Positions 36,517-44,696 of a DNA stretch of 64,000 nt are shown in pieces. Source of the stretch: Phyllobacterium zundukense (lineage in GTDB: Bacteria > Pseudomonadota > Alphaproteobacteria > Rhizobiales > Rhizobiaceae). The stretch's first letter is position 1; every line of letters begins with the position of its first letter. Where the stretch lies: NCBI RefSeq assembly GCF_002764115.1, contig NZ_CP017942.1, positions 195,001 to 259,000 of the forward strand, written 5' to 3'. Position numbers and translations under genes: made by a program. The notes beneath the pieces were generated by a model. The model was given only the letters and a program-made list of their open reading frames with translations. It was not told the DNA's origin and searched no databases.

Positions 36517-37998
36517 TCACCCAAACGCCGCTTCATAGCGGTTCAATCGAATGTTCTTCTCACCACCCGTTTCGAGATAGAAACGCCGCAGCAGATTCTT
36601 TGCCACCAACAGGCGATAGTCTGCCGAGGCGCGCCAATCCGTCAGCGGTGTGAAATCGTCGGAGAACGCAGCTGACGCCTTTTCAATCGTCCCTTCGTCC
36701 CACACAGCGCCGGTCAATACCTTTTCAACTGAGCAAGCCCGCTTCGGCGTGCCGGCCATGCCGCCAAAGGCGATGACCGCACTCTTGACCCTGCCTCGGT
36801 CATCGAGACCGATCCGGAATGCCCCGCAGACGGATGAGATATCTTCGTCCAAGCGTTTGGAAATCTTGTAGGCACCGAAAAGATCTTCGGCATCGAGATA
36901 GGGGATTTGGATCGCTTCGACGAATTCGCCGGGCGAACGGTCCTGTTTGCCGTACTCAATGAAGTATTCCTCGATCGGAACCGATCGGCGGATTTTACCC
37001 TTGCGCAACAGGACGGTCGCGCCAAGTCCGATCAGAGCGGGTGGTGTGTCACCGATCGGCGAACCATTGGCCACATTGCCGCCGATCGTTCCCATGTTGC
37101 GAACCTGCTCACCGCCAATGCGGTTCCACAATTCCGTCAATTGCGGGAAATGGCGGATGATGGAGGGATAGGCCTCCGTGTAACTGACACCTGCACCAAG
37201 TGTCAGAGCACCCTCGCTTTCACTGATCTGGCGCAACTCGTCCAGATGCGAAATGAACACAACCGGCCCGATCTCGCGCATGAACTTCGTTACCCAAAGC
37301 CCGACATCAGTCGAGCCTGCGACGATGGTGGCATTCGGGTTGTTCTCCAGCACGTCCGCGAAGTCATCGACGTTGGCGGGAAGAACAAGCTGTTGCTTGC
37401 CCTCGCCGACAACAACGCGCTTGCCGTCTTTCAGCGCAAGCAGTTGTCCGGTAACGCGCGCCCGTTCGGCCACCAGCGGGTCTTTCTTCAAATCCCCGAC
37501 TGTCGAGACACTCTCGGCGGCGCGGATGATGGCTGCATAACCGGTGCAGCGGCAAAGATTGCCCTGCAGTGCCTTCTCGATTTCCTGGGTGTTTGGTTGC
37601 GGATTCTGCATCCACAATCCGTAGAGCGACATGACAAAACCGGGGGTACAGAAGCCGCACTGCGAGGCGTGGGTATCTACCATCGCCTGCTGCACCGGAT
37701 GCAGGGTTCCGTCCATTCCAGCCAGCGCCTCGACTGTGACGACGTGACAGCCATCCAGCGAACCGACGAACCGGATGCAGGCATTTACCGATTCATATTT
37801 GAGTTGGCCATTGAACAGCCGCCCGACGAGAACCGTGCACGCGCCGCAATCGCCCTCTGCACAACCTTCCTTCGTGCCGCGCAATTTACGTGTCAGCCGG
37901 AGAAAATCGAGAAGTGTTTCCGTCGGGGAAACATCGGCTCGTTCGATGATTTTGTCGTTCAGCAGAAACCGGATGCTGATGCGGATCTGGATTTCCAT
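36517..37998 (-). CDS. xdhA: Xanthine dehydrogenase iron-sulfur/FAD subunit
   Basis: A 493-residue subunit combining two [2Fe-2S] domains and an FAD domain. Plant-type cysteines appear in GCAEGDCGACTVLVG, the second cluster in QCGFCTPGFVMSLYG and GNLCRCTGYAAII, and the FAD motif in RNMGTIGGNVANGSPIGDTPP. Electrons pass from the molybdenum centre of XdhB through these to NAD. The gene lies 6 bases after uraH in the uraH-xdhABC operon. Confidence 0.95.
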   Translation of the reverse strand: MEIQIRISIRFLLNDKIIERADVSPTETLLDFLRLTRKLRGTKEGCAEGDCGACTVLVGRLFNGQLKYESVNACIRFVGSLDGCHVVTVEALAGMDGTLHPVQQAMVDTHASQCGFCTPGFVMSLYGLWMQNPQPNTQEIEKALQGNLCRCTGYAAIIRAAESVSTVGDLKKDPLVAERARVTGQLLALKDGKRVVVGEGKQQLVLPANVDDFADVLENNPNATIVAGSTDVGLWVTKFMREIGPVVFISHLDELRQISESEGALTLGAGVSYTEAYPSIIRHFPQLTELWNRIGGEQVRNMGTIGGNVANGSPIGDTPPALIGLGATVLLRKGKIRRSVPIEEYFIEYGKQDRSPGEFVEAIQIPYLDAEDLFGAYKISKRLDEDISSVCGAFRIGLDDRGRVKSAVIAFGGMAGTPKRACSVEKVLTGAVWDEGTIEKASAAFSDDFTPLTDWRASADYRLLVAKNLLRRFYLETGGEKNIRLNRYEAAFG

Positions 37999-38004
37999 GT
38001 GCGA

Positions 38005-38376
38005 TCAGCTCCCGCGATAGGTTGAATAGCCAAACGGCGCGACGAGAAGCGGCACATGGTAATGCACATTCTCGTCATCGATGCCGAAACGGATCGGAAC
38101 CACGTCGAGAAATGGTGTTTGACCAATCGCTGGCTCACTGCCGAAATACTCGCCGACGTGAAAGCGAAGTTCGTAGGCGCCCGAACGCATATCCGCGCCA
38201 GTCAGCAGCGGCTTGTTGCAGCGTCCGTCCTCATTGGTCCGCGTGCTGTGCAAAGGCATCAAGCGATCGCCGTCGATGCGAAAGAGGTCGATCCGGAGTT
38301 TGGCAGCAGGCTTGCCGCTCGCCGTATCGAGCACATGAGTGGTCAGGCGTCCGGCTGCTTCGTTCTGTCGGCTCAT
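38005..38376 (-). CDS. uraH: 5-hydroxyisourate hydrolase
   Basis: A 123-residue transthyretin-like HIU hydrolase. It begins with the conserved [15 protein letters not shown] and ends in the diagnostic tetrapeptide YRGS; the active-site residues His and Arg near the N-terminus and [16 protein letters not shown] are in place. It converts the 5-hydroxyisourate made by PuuD to OHCU. It is the first gene of the uraH-xdhABC operon and diverges from the puuE fusion gene. Confidence 0.94.
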   Translation of the reverse strand: MSRQNEAAGRLTTHVLDTASGKPAAKLRIDLFRIDGDRLMPLHSTRTNEDGRCNKPLLTGADMRSGAYELRFHVGEYFGSEPAIGQTPFLDVVPIRFGIDDENVHYHVPLLVAPFGYSTYRGS

Positions 38377-38559
38377 AAGCGTTCGTCCCTCCCAAGGAGA
38401 ACTTTCAATTTTCCATCGCCCAGTTTGCCCGCAGACACCGCCTCGGGGTAGCGAGCGCTTGATTGCAGGACTTTCAAAATTTTCTGGGGGAATGCTTCGC
38501 CTATAATTTGATTATTCAAGGGAGTGATTGAGCACCCCGTCTGAGGAGGGACGGCATTG
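38377..38559. promoter_or_regulatory. Divergent promoter region uraH / puuE
   Basis: The 183 bases between the divergent uraH-xdhABC and puuE-alc-allA operons must contain both promoters. An inverted repeat with TTGA/TCAA arms, TTGATTATTCAA, lies at 38508-38519. Two similar stretches, ACTTTCAATTTTC near the uraH start and ACTTTCAAAATTTTC near 38471-38485, may be half-sites of a shared regulator. Confidence 0.45.
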
Positions 38560-39978
38560 ATGAGATATCCGAGGGACATGCACGGTTATGGCGCGACCCC
38601 GCCGCAAGCCAATTGGCCGGATGGCGCACGGATCGCAGTTCAGTTCGTCGTCAATTACGAGGAAGGCGGCGAGAACTGCGTCTTGCACGGGGATGCGGCT
38701 TCCGAAGCATTCCTTTCGGAGATCGTCGGCGCGCAGGCCTGGCCCGACCAGCGGCACTGGAACATGGAGTCGATCTACGAATATGGCGCGCGCGCCGGGT
38801 TCTGGCGTCTGCATAGGCTGCTTACCGCGAAGAATGTTCCAGCTACGGTTTACGGTATTGCGATAGCCCTGCAGCGCTCACCGGCACAAGTGCGGGCCAT
38901 GCTCGATGCGGATTGGGAGATCGCGTCCCATGGCTTGAAATGGATCGACTACAAGGATTACAGCAAAGAGGCCGAGCGCGAGCACATGCTCGAAGCCATT
39001 CGCATCCATAGCGCCGTTACCGGCGCGCGCCCACGCGGCTGGTACACGGGCCGTTGCTCCATCAATACGGTCGACCTTGTGACGGAAGAAACCGGTTTCG
39101 ACTATGTCTCCGATTCCTATGCCGACGACTTGCCCTATTGGCACGAACATGGCGGTCGGCACCAGCTCGTCATTCCTTATACGCTCGACGCCAACGACAT
39201 GCGGTTCGCTACGCCGCAGGGTTTCAATTCAGGCGACCAGTTCTTCGCCTATCTGAAGGATAGCTTCGACACCCTCTACGCGGAAGGCGAAGCCGGTTTC
39301 CCAAAAATGATGAGCATCGGTCTGCATTGCCGCCTTGCGGGCCGGCCAGGGCGAGTTGCCGCCCTCTCCCGTTTTATCGATTATGTGCAGGGTCACGAAA
39401 AAATCTGGCTTGCACGCCGCGTCGACATTGCGCGGCACTGGGCGATCAATCACCCATACAAGCCGCAAGGCACCCGACCGTCAGCTCTTGATAAAGCCGC
39501 ATTCGTCGAACGCTTCGGCGGTGTCTTCGAGCATTCGGACTGGATTGCCCGCCGCGCCTATGCCGCGGAACTTTCGCCAGCGCATGACAATGCTGTCGGG
39601 CTTCATGCTGCACTCACTGTCGCCTTTCGCAGCGCCTCGAGCGACGAACGTCTCGGCGTCCTGAACGCACACCCGGATCTTGCCGGCAAGCTGGCGCAAG
39701 CCAAGCGGCTAACCGAAAGCTCGACAAGGGAACAGGCCTCTGCTGGCCTCGATGCCCTGACTGACAACGAGCGCGAGCAGTTCACCGCACTCAATGCGCG
39801 CTATGTCGAGACTTTTGGATTCCCCTTCATCATTGCGGTCAAGGGCCGCAGCAAGGATGAAATCCTTAGCGCCTTCCGGACCCGGATCTCCAACGATCGC
39901 CAAACCGAATTCAACACTGCGTGCCGAGAGGTGGAGAGGATCGCCCTTCTCCGGCTTCAGGCCATGCTGCCAAACTGA
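38560..39978 (+). CDS. puuE: Bifunctional allantoinase PuuE / OHCU decarboxylase
   Basis: A 472-residue fusion. Residues 1 to about 305 are a polysaccharide-deacetylase-like, metal-independent allantoinase (MRYPRDMHGYG, QFVVNYEEGGE, EIASHGLKW, GWYTGRCSINT). Residues from about 312 are an OHCU decarboxylase, with its catalytic HPDLAGKLA, the SSTREQ turn and FGFPFIIAVKG. It therefore performs two consecutive steps, OHCU to S-allantoin to allantoate. Such fusions are known in Alphaproteobacteria. ATG at 38560 follows GAGGAGGG by 9 bases; TTG at 38557 is an alternative. It heads puuE-alc-allA. Confidence 0.93.
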   Translation: MRYPRDMHGYGATPPQANWPDGARIAVQFVVNYEEGGENCVLHGDAASEAFLSEIVGAQAWPDQRHWNMESIYEYGARAGFWRLHRLLTAKNVPATVYGIAIALQRSPAQVRAMLDADWEIASHGLKWIDYKDYSKEAEREHMLEAIRIHSAVTGARPRGWYTGRCSINTVDLVTEETGFDYVSDSYADDLPYWHEHGGRHQLVIPYTLDANDMRFATPQGFNSGDQFFAYLKDSFDTLYAEGEAGFPKMMSIGLHCRLAGRPGRVAALSRFIDYVQGHEKIWLARRVDIARHWAINHPYKPQGTRPSALDKAAFVERFGGVFEHSDWIARRAYAAELSPAHDNAVGLHAALTVAFRSASSDERLGVLNAHPDLAGKLAQAKRLTESSTREQASAGLDALTDNEREQFTALNARYVETFGFPFIIAVKGRSKDEILSAFRTRISNDRQTEFNTACREVERIALLRLQAMLPN

Positions 39979-39987
39979 GGAGTTAAA

Positions 39988-41001
39988 ATGTCAAGTCCCG
40001 TTGAAGACCTACCCGCATTCGCAAAGAATTCGATCAATCTCGCCTCGGCGGGATTGGGTGCAAAGCCGCTTTTTGCAACCGACGAGTTCTTTGCCCCTTT
40101 GGAGCGTATGCTGAACGATGATCCCGCGATCTTCTATCCCGAGAAGTTCGACGATCACGGCAAGTGGATGGACGGCTGGGAGACACGCCGGCGCCGCAGC
40201 AGCGGCCATGATTATGCGATTGTCCAACTTGCTGCTCCCGGAACGATCGCCGGCTTCGATGTCGACACCGCGCATTTCACCGGAAACTATCCTCCGGCCT
40301 GCCGCATTGAAGCATGCAATTCTACGGGTGAACCCGACGATGCAACCGAATGGACCGAGGTGCTCGGTCTGAGCCAGTTGGGGCCAAGCGCACAGCATTA
40401 TTTTGCCTGCGCGTCAAACGCGGTCTGGAGCCATGTTCGCCTGCATATCCATCCGGATGGCGGTGTGGCGCGGCTGCGGGTTTACGGCCAGCCCTCATTG
40501 GATACGAGCAATGTCAGCGGTTCAGCCGTCGATCTCGCCTCGTCGCTCCTCGGCGGGCGTGTCGTCGCCATGTCGAACGCTCATTATGGTCATCAGCGTC
40601 TTCTGGCACCCGGCCGGGGACTCAACATGGGTGACGGCTGGGAAACGCGCCGTCGCCGTGAACCGGGCAATGACTGGATCATCATCAAGCTTGCAGCCCG
40701 CGGAACAATCGAAAGCGCGATCGTCGATACCGCATATTTCAAGGGCAATTACCCGGATGCCTGTTCCATCCAGGTCGCCGATCTTGGCGATGCCGGCGAG
40801 AGCCTCGATGAGCTGGTTGTCGCCTCGTCCATGTTCTGGGAAGAAATCCTGCCGCAGCAAAAACTGGCTGCCGATACTGTCCATGAATATGGACCCAATC
40901 AGATCAGGCAAAACGGTGCGGTAACGCACGCGCGATTCAACATCTACCCGGATGGTGGCGTCAGCAGGTTACGTCTGTTTGGCAAGATCGTTCGCGGATA
41001 G
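39988..41001 (+). CDS. alc: Allantoicase
   Basis: A 337-residue allantoicase with the usual two homologous halves: DGWETRRRRSSGHD (about residue 60) recurs as DGWETRRRREPGND (about residue 215), each followed by a DTAxFxGNYPxAC motif. It hydrolyses allantoate to ureidoglycolate and urea. It begins 9 bases after the puuE fusion and is followed after 4 bases by allA, so the three are one operon. Confidence 0.95.
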   Translation: MSSPVEDLPAFAKNSINLASAGLGAKPLFATDEFFAPLERMLNDDPAIFYPEKFDDHGKWMDGWETRRRRSSGHDYAIVQLAAPGTIAGFDVDTAHFTGNYPPACRIEACNSTGEPDDATEWTEVLGLSQLGPSAQHYFACASNAVWSHVRLHIHPDGGVARLRVYGQPSLDTSNVSGSAVDLASSLLGGRVVAMSNAHYGHQRLLAPGRGLNMGDGWETRRRREPGNDWIIIKLAARGTIESAIVDTAYFKGNYPDACSIQVADLGDAGESLDELVVASSMFWEEILPQQKLAADTVHEYGPNQIRQNGAVTHARFNIYPDGGVSRLRLFGKIVRG

Positions 41002-41005
41002 GCAC

Positions 41006-41491
41006 ATGCGCGAGATCCTTGTTCAACCATTGACCCGGGAGGCCTTTCGGCCTTTCGGGGATGTTATCGAGATCGATGGGGCTGACAGCTTTCCGATCAA
41101 CCATGGCATGTGCATGCGCTATCACGACCTGGCCAAGGTCGAAACGACGGGCGAAAATGCCCGGACCTTGATCAGCCTGCTGCGCGGCAAGCCTTACGAA
41201 TTGCCGCTAAGGCTTGAAATGGTTGAGCGCCACCCTTTCGGCAGCCAGGCATTCGTGCCGTTGTCGCAGAATCCCTTTCTGGTGGTGGCCGCTCATGAAC
41301 AGCCGGACGGCCCAGGTGATCCAGTCGCTTTTCTGACGAAGACTGGCCAGGGCGTAAATATCCATCGCAATATCTGGCATGGCATTTTGACACCGCTCGA
41401 AGGCCACTCCGATTTCGTCGTCATCGACCGCGGTGGTGATGGCATCAATCTGCAAGAGCATTTCTATCGCGAACCGTTTCTCATTCGCTGA
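41006..41491 (+). CDS. allA: Ureidoglycolate lyase
   Basis: A 161-residue cupin-like protein with the family signature PLTREAFRPFGDVIE at the start and GVNIHRNIWHGILTPL in the core. It splits ureidoglycolate into glyoxylate and urea, giving the substrate for Gcl encoded in the same region. ATG at 41006 lies 4 bases after the allantoicase stop codon. A strong terminator follows 10 bases after its own stop. Confidence 0.94.
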   Translation: MREILVQPLTREAFRPFGDVIEIDGADSFPINHGMCMRYHDLAKVETTGENARTLISLLRGKPYELPLRLEMVERHPFGSQAFVPLSQNPFLVVAAHEQPDGPGDPVAFLTKTGQGVNIHRNIWHGILTPLEGHSDFVVIDRGGDGINLQEHFYREPFLIR

Positions 41492-41500
41492 CACCCAAGG

Positions 41501-41530
41501 AAAATGGCCGCTTCAATCGCGGCCATTTTT
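41501..41530 (+). terminator. Rho-independent terminator after allA
   Basis: A perfect 11-bp stem AAAATGGCCGC / GCGGCCATTTT with a 7-base loop (TTCAATC) is followed by further T. It begins 10 bases after the allA stop codon. The symmetric A/T flanks let it work for the convergent deaminase gene as well. Confidence 0.92.
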
Positions 41531-41587
41531 CTGTTCTCACAAACTTCAGATCTTACTTTAACGAGTTGAACGATCGATTGAGCCTGG

Positions 41588-42193
41588 TCAATTAAGCGGA
41601 ATGGAGTTCTTGTCTTTGCCAGCCTGATAAAGCTGCGAAAGCTCGGCATATTTGTCGCTGATCGCTGCCGCGCGCTTCTGCAGTCTGTCCCTATCTGGTT
41701 CAGGCAGCTCGGCGATCATCTTGTGGATGGAGTAGCTTTTCCAGAACGCGTTCTCCCGATTGTAACCGCCAGGCTCCAGGGTGAAAACTTCCTTGAGGAT
41801 TTTGAGGTCATGCGGAATGGCAAATGCGTCGCGCGAGTCTTCATGGCTGAAGAAGTAATAGAAATTATCAAAGCCCGCCCAGGTTATCGCCGAAAGACAC
41901 ATTGAACAGGGTTCATGGGTCGAGAGGAAAATCAGATCGCATGGATCAGGACGCCTGCCGTCACTGATCTCGTAGAACCGCTTCAACGTGTGGACTTCGC
42001 CATGCCAGAGCGGGTTTTCCGTTTCATTGTTTGTTTCTGCAAGCACGACTGAAAGATCCGATTTGCGAAGCAAGGCCGCGCCAAAAACCTTGTTGCCTGC
42101 CGCAACGCCCTCTTCCGTCATTGGAATAATTTGGTGCTCCATCGCGTCCAGCAGCGCGTCGAGAATATTCGTTGTTGAGGTCAGCTGCTTCAT
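41588..42193 (-). CDS. Nucleoside/guanine deaminase-like protein (CDA fold)
   Basis: A 201-residue member of the cytidine/deoxycytidylate deaminase superfamily. The zinc ligands are visible as HGEVHTLKRF (HxE) and EPCSMCLSAI (PCxxC). It is unrelated to the amidohydrolase GuaD encoded 11 kb away. It follows the NCS2 purine permease gene by 91 bases on the same strand, so it probably deaminates a purine or related base imported by it. ATG at 42193 (MKQLTSTTNILDALLDAM) is taken as start, with a weak AAGG site. The long C-terminal tail after the core is somewhat unusual. Confidence 0.8.
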   Translation of the reverse strand: MKQLTSTTNILDALLDAMEHQIIPMTEEGVAAGNKVFGAALLRKSDLSVVLAETNNETENPLWHGEVHTLKRFYEISDGRRPDPCDLIFLSTHEPCSMCLSAITWAGFDNFYYFFSHEDSRDAFAIPHDLKILKEVFTLEPGGYNRENAFWKSYSIHKMIAELPEPDRDRLQKRAAAISDKYAELSQLYQAGKDKNSIPLN

Positions 42194-42284
42194 TGGAGAA
42201 CCTTGTTCAGTGGCTTGTTCGACCCCTTGAAATAACAACGAGGCGGATGCGGCGCAATCACCCCATCCGCCTCGTATCGGCATT

Positions 42285-43577
42285 TTAAGCAGGGAACAGC
42301 GCAAATCGCACAACGAAGAGGATCGCAACCAGCCATGTCGCCGGATGGATAACACTTACCCGACCTGTGAACGTCTTCAGCACCACATAGCTGATGAAGC
42401 CGAAGGCGAGGCCGTTGGCAATCGAATAGGTGAACGGGATCATCAATGCGGTCAGCGCCGCAGGCGTCGATTCGGTGACATCGCTCCATTCGATATCGAC
42501 AAGCTCGTGCATCATGAGACCAGCAACGTAAAGCAAGGCCGGGGCGGTTGCATAGCCGGGTACGGATGCTGCCAGAGGTGCAATAAACAGCGCCGCCAGA
42601 AACAGGACCGCAATGGTCAAGGCAGTCAGTCCGGTGCGCCCGCCTGCCTGAACGCCGGATGCGCTTTCGACATAGGCCGTTGTGCTGCTGGTGCCGAGCA
42701 AGGAGCCGGCCACGATCGCCGTACTGTCGGCGAACAGGGCACGGCCAAGATTGTTCGGCTTTCCCTCTTCGATCAGCCCGGCGCGCTTGCTGACACCGAT
42801 CAAGGTTCCGGTCGCGTCGAAGACTTCAACGAGCACGAATACCAGGATGACCTGCAGGAGCCCCGTATGCAAAGCACCGGTAATATCCAGCTGAAGAAAG
42901 GTTGGCGCCAGACTTGGCGGTGCCGAGAATACGCCCTTGAATTCGCTCACCCCGAGGATCATCGACAGGATGGTCACGACCAGTATGCCAATCAGGATCG
43001 ATCCGCGCACCTTGAGTGCATCAAGCGCAGCGATAACGAAGAAGCCAAGAATAGCAAGCAGCGTACCAGTGCTGCCGAGATGGCCAAGCCCAACAAATGT
43101 TGCGGGATTGGCGACGATGATGCCGGAATTTTTCAAAGCAATGAATGCGAGGAAAAGACCTATACCGGCCGCGATCGCGCTGCGCAACGATTTGGGAATT
43201 CCTGCAACGAGCCAGCTTCGTATCCCTGTCACCGTAAGCAGCAGGAAGATGCAGCCGGAAATGAAGACGGCGCCAAGTGCCTGCTGCCAGGTGAAGCCCA
43301 TGGCCGCCACGACAGTGAAGGCAAAGAAAGCATTGAGGCCCATCCCAGGAGCCATACCGATGGGCCAATTGGCTACCATAGCCATGACCGCCGAGCCGAG
43401 AGCAGCCGCGATACAGGTTGCGACAAACACCGCATTGCGATCCACGCCGGTGGAAGACAGAATCTCTGGATTGACAAAAATAATGTACGACATCGTCAGG
43501 AATGTCGTCAGTCCGGCCAACACTTCCGTACGCACAGTCGTGTTGTGGTCGCTAAGCTTGAAAAGCTTCTCGAGCAT
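42285..43577 (-). CDS. NCS2-family purine permease (AzgA-like)
   Basis: A 430-residue transporter with at least twelve hydrophobic segments. It belongs to the AzgA-like branch of NCS2: MLEKLFKLSDHNTTVRTEVLAGLTTFLTMSYIIFVNP at the N-terminus, GMGLNAFFAFTVV, VEVFDATGTLIGVS and GTSSTTAYVESASGVQAGGRTGL. These proton symporters carry adenine, guanine or hypoxanthine. GGGGAGG lies 4 bases before the ATG at 43577. It would bring purines to GuaD and XdhABC, and it heads a unit with the small deaminase. Confidence 0.92.
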   Translation of the reverse strand: MLEKLFKLSDHNTTVRTEVLAGLTTFLTMSYIIFVNPEILSSTGVDRNAVFVATCIAAALGSAVMAMVANWPIGMAPGMGLNAFFAFTVVAAMGFTWQQALGAVFISGCIFLLLTVTGIRSWLVAGIPKSLRSAIAAGIGLFLAFIALKNSGIIVANPATFVGLGHLGSTGTLLAILGFFVIAALDALKVRGSILIGILVVTILSMILGVSEFKGVFSAPPSLAPTFLQLDITGALHTGLLQVILVFVLVEVFDATGTLIGVSKRAGLIEEGKPNNLGRALFADSTAIVAGSLLGTSSTTAYVESASGVQAGGRTGLTALTIAVLFLAALFIAPLAASVPGYATAPALLYVAGLMMHELVDIEWSDVTESTPAALTALMIPFTYSIANGLAFGFISYVVLKTFTGRVSVIHPATWLVAILFVVRFALFPA

Positions 43578-43871
43578 AATTCCTCCCCTTGGCAAACGCC
43601 TAAGCCTCTGGTTGCCGCGTGACGCTCCGAGCGCTATTTGCCGGCATCCGATATTGAGTTTTCGATAATTCTCCAATCAAGAGATGACGGGCACACACTC
43701 CTCCGCATGCCAGTCAACTCTTCAGTGTTGCCACCGCAAGTATGATTGTGCGTCTTTCGCTTCGGCGATACTAGGCACCTATTCCGCATTCATTTGCGAA
43801 ACAGCTTCAATATTTTATTGATTTCGAAGAACGCCAGATAAACCCGGAAGGGTTGGAAGAAGCCGCCAATA
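43578..43871. other. Intergenic region upstream of the NCS2 permease
   Basis: These 294 bases lie between the Tam-like stop codon and the permease start. No gene is visible on either strand, and no clear terminator or riboswitch-like structure stands out. It should hold the permease promoter. Confidence 0.5.
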
Positions 43872-44648
43872 TTACCGCGTGGCAACGATGAAAATACGTG
43901 GAAATGGCAAGAGTACCATGCCGTCTTTCATCAGGTGATAAGACTGTGAGATGCGCTCCTTGTATTTTTCAAGAAAGGGCAATCGCTCGTCCTCGTCAAG
44001 CAAGGACAGATATGGCCGCAGCCCGGAGCCCTTGAACCATTCGACGATACCATCAAGCCCCTGCAAGGGATGATGATAGGTGGTACGCCAGACCTCGACT
44101 CGTTGGCTAAGCGGCCGGAGCAATTGATAATAGAAGGAGGCGTTTCCTATCGTGGTGCGAGCGAAATCCGCTTTTGCCATTCTGTCTGCCCAGCTTCCCC
44201 CTGAGGCTACTTCGCGCATCGCCACATGCGTCGGCTCCTCCAGATTGTCCGGCATCTGTATCGCCAGGGAACCGCCTGCATTCAAAAAACCCATCAATCT
44301 TGGAAACAACCGCTCGTGGTCTGGCAGCCATTGCATCACAGCGTTGCCATAGAGAAGATCGGCATTCTGGTGCGGCTGCCAGCTATCCACATCGGCCGTT
44401 GCAAAATTGCAGCTGGGTAGTCTCGATTGGGCCTCTGCAATCATCTCTGCAGAAGAATCGATGCCCAGAACGACGGCCTGTGGAAACCGCTTCACAAGCA
44501 CCTCGGTGGAGTTGCCCGGACCGCACCCAAGATCGACAGCAAATTTAACTTCCCTGTTGGGAACAGCGGAAAGCAGATCGTTTGCCGGGCGGGTGCGCTC
44601 GTCCTCGAATTTAAGATACTGTCCCGGCGACCATGCTGGCTTTGCCAT
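43872..44648 (-). CDS. tam: Trans-aconitate 2-methyltransferase-like SAM methyltransferase
   Basis: A 258-residue class I SAM-dependent methyltransferase of the Tam family. The SAM loop VDLGCGPGNSTEVL (about residues 37-50), acidic strand VLGIDSSAEMI, and the Tam landmarks WSPGQYLKFEDERTRPA at the start and GNAVMQWLPDH are all present. Tam methylates trans-aconitate, an inhibitory by-product of the citric acid cycle. ATG at 44648 is chosen with GAGAGG 5 bases upstream. It lies 48 bases downstream of the DUF2865 gene. Confidence 0.87.
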   Translation of the reverse strand: MAKPAWSPGQYLKFEDERTRPANDLLSAVPNREVKFAVDLGCGPGNSTEVLVKRFPQAVVLGIDSSAEMIAEAQSRLPSCNFATADVDSWQPHQNADLLYGNAVMQWLPDHERLFPRLMGFLNAGGSLAIQMPDNLEEPTHVAMREVASGGSWADRMAKADFARTTIGNASFYYQLLRPLSQRVEVWRTTYHHPLQGLDGIVEWFKGSGLRPYLSLLDEDERLPFLEKYKERISQSYHLMKDGMVLLPFPRIFIVATR

Positions 44649-44696
44649 ATCGGCCTCTCGCTCGTTCGAACGAACGACGTCCAAAGCCATCATCCG

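Noticed and set aside
43578..43871. Purine riboswitch upstream of the NCS2 permease
   Set aside because: No conserved purine-aptamer core or paired loop sequences could be found, and such riboswitches are not expected in this group.
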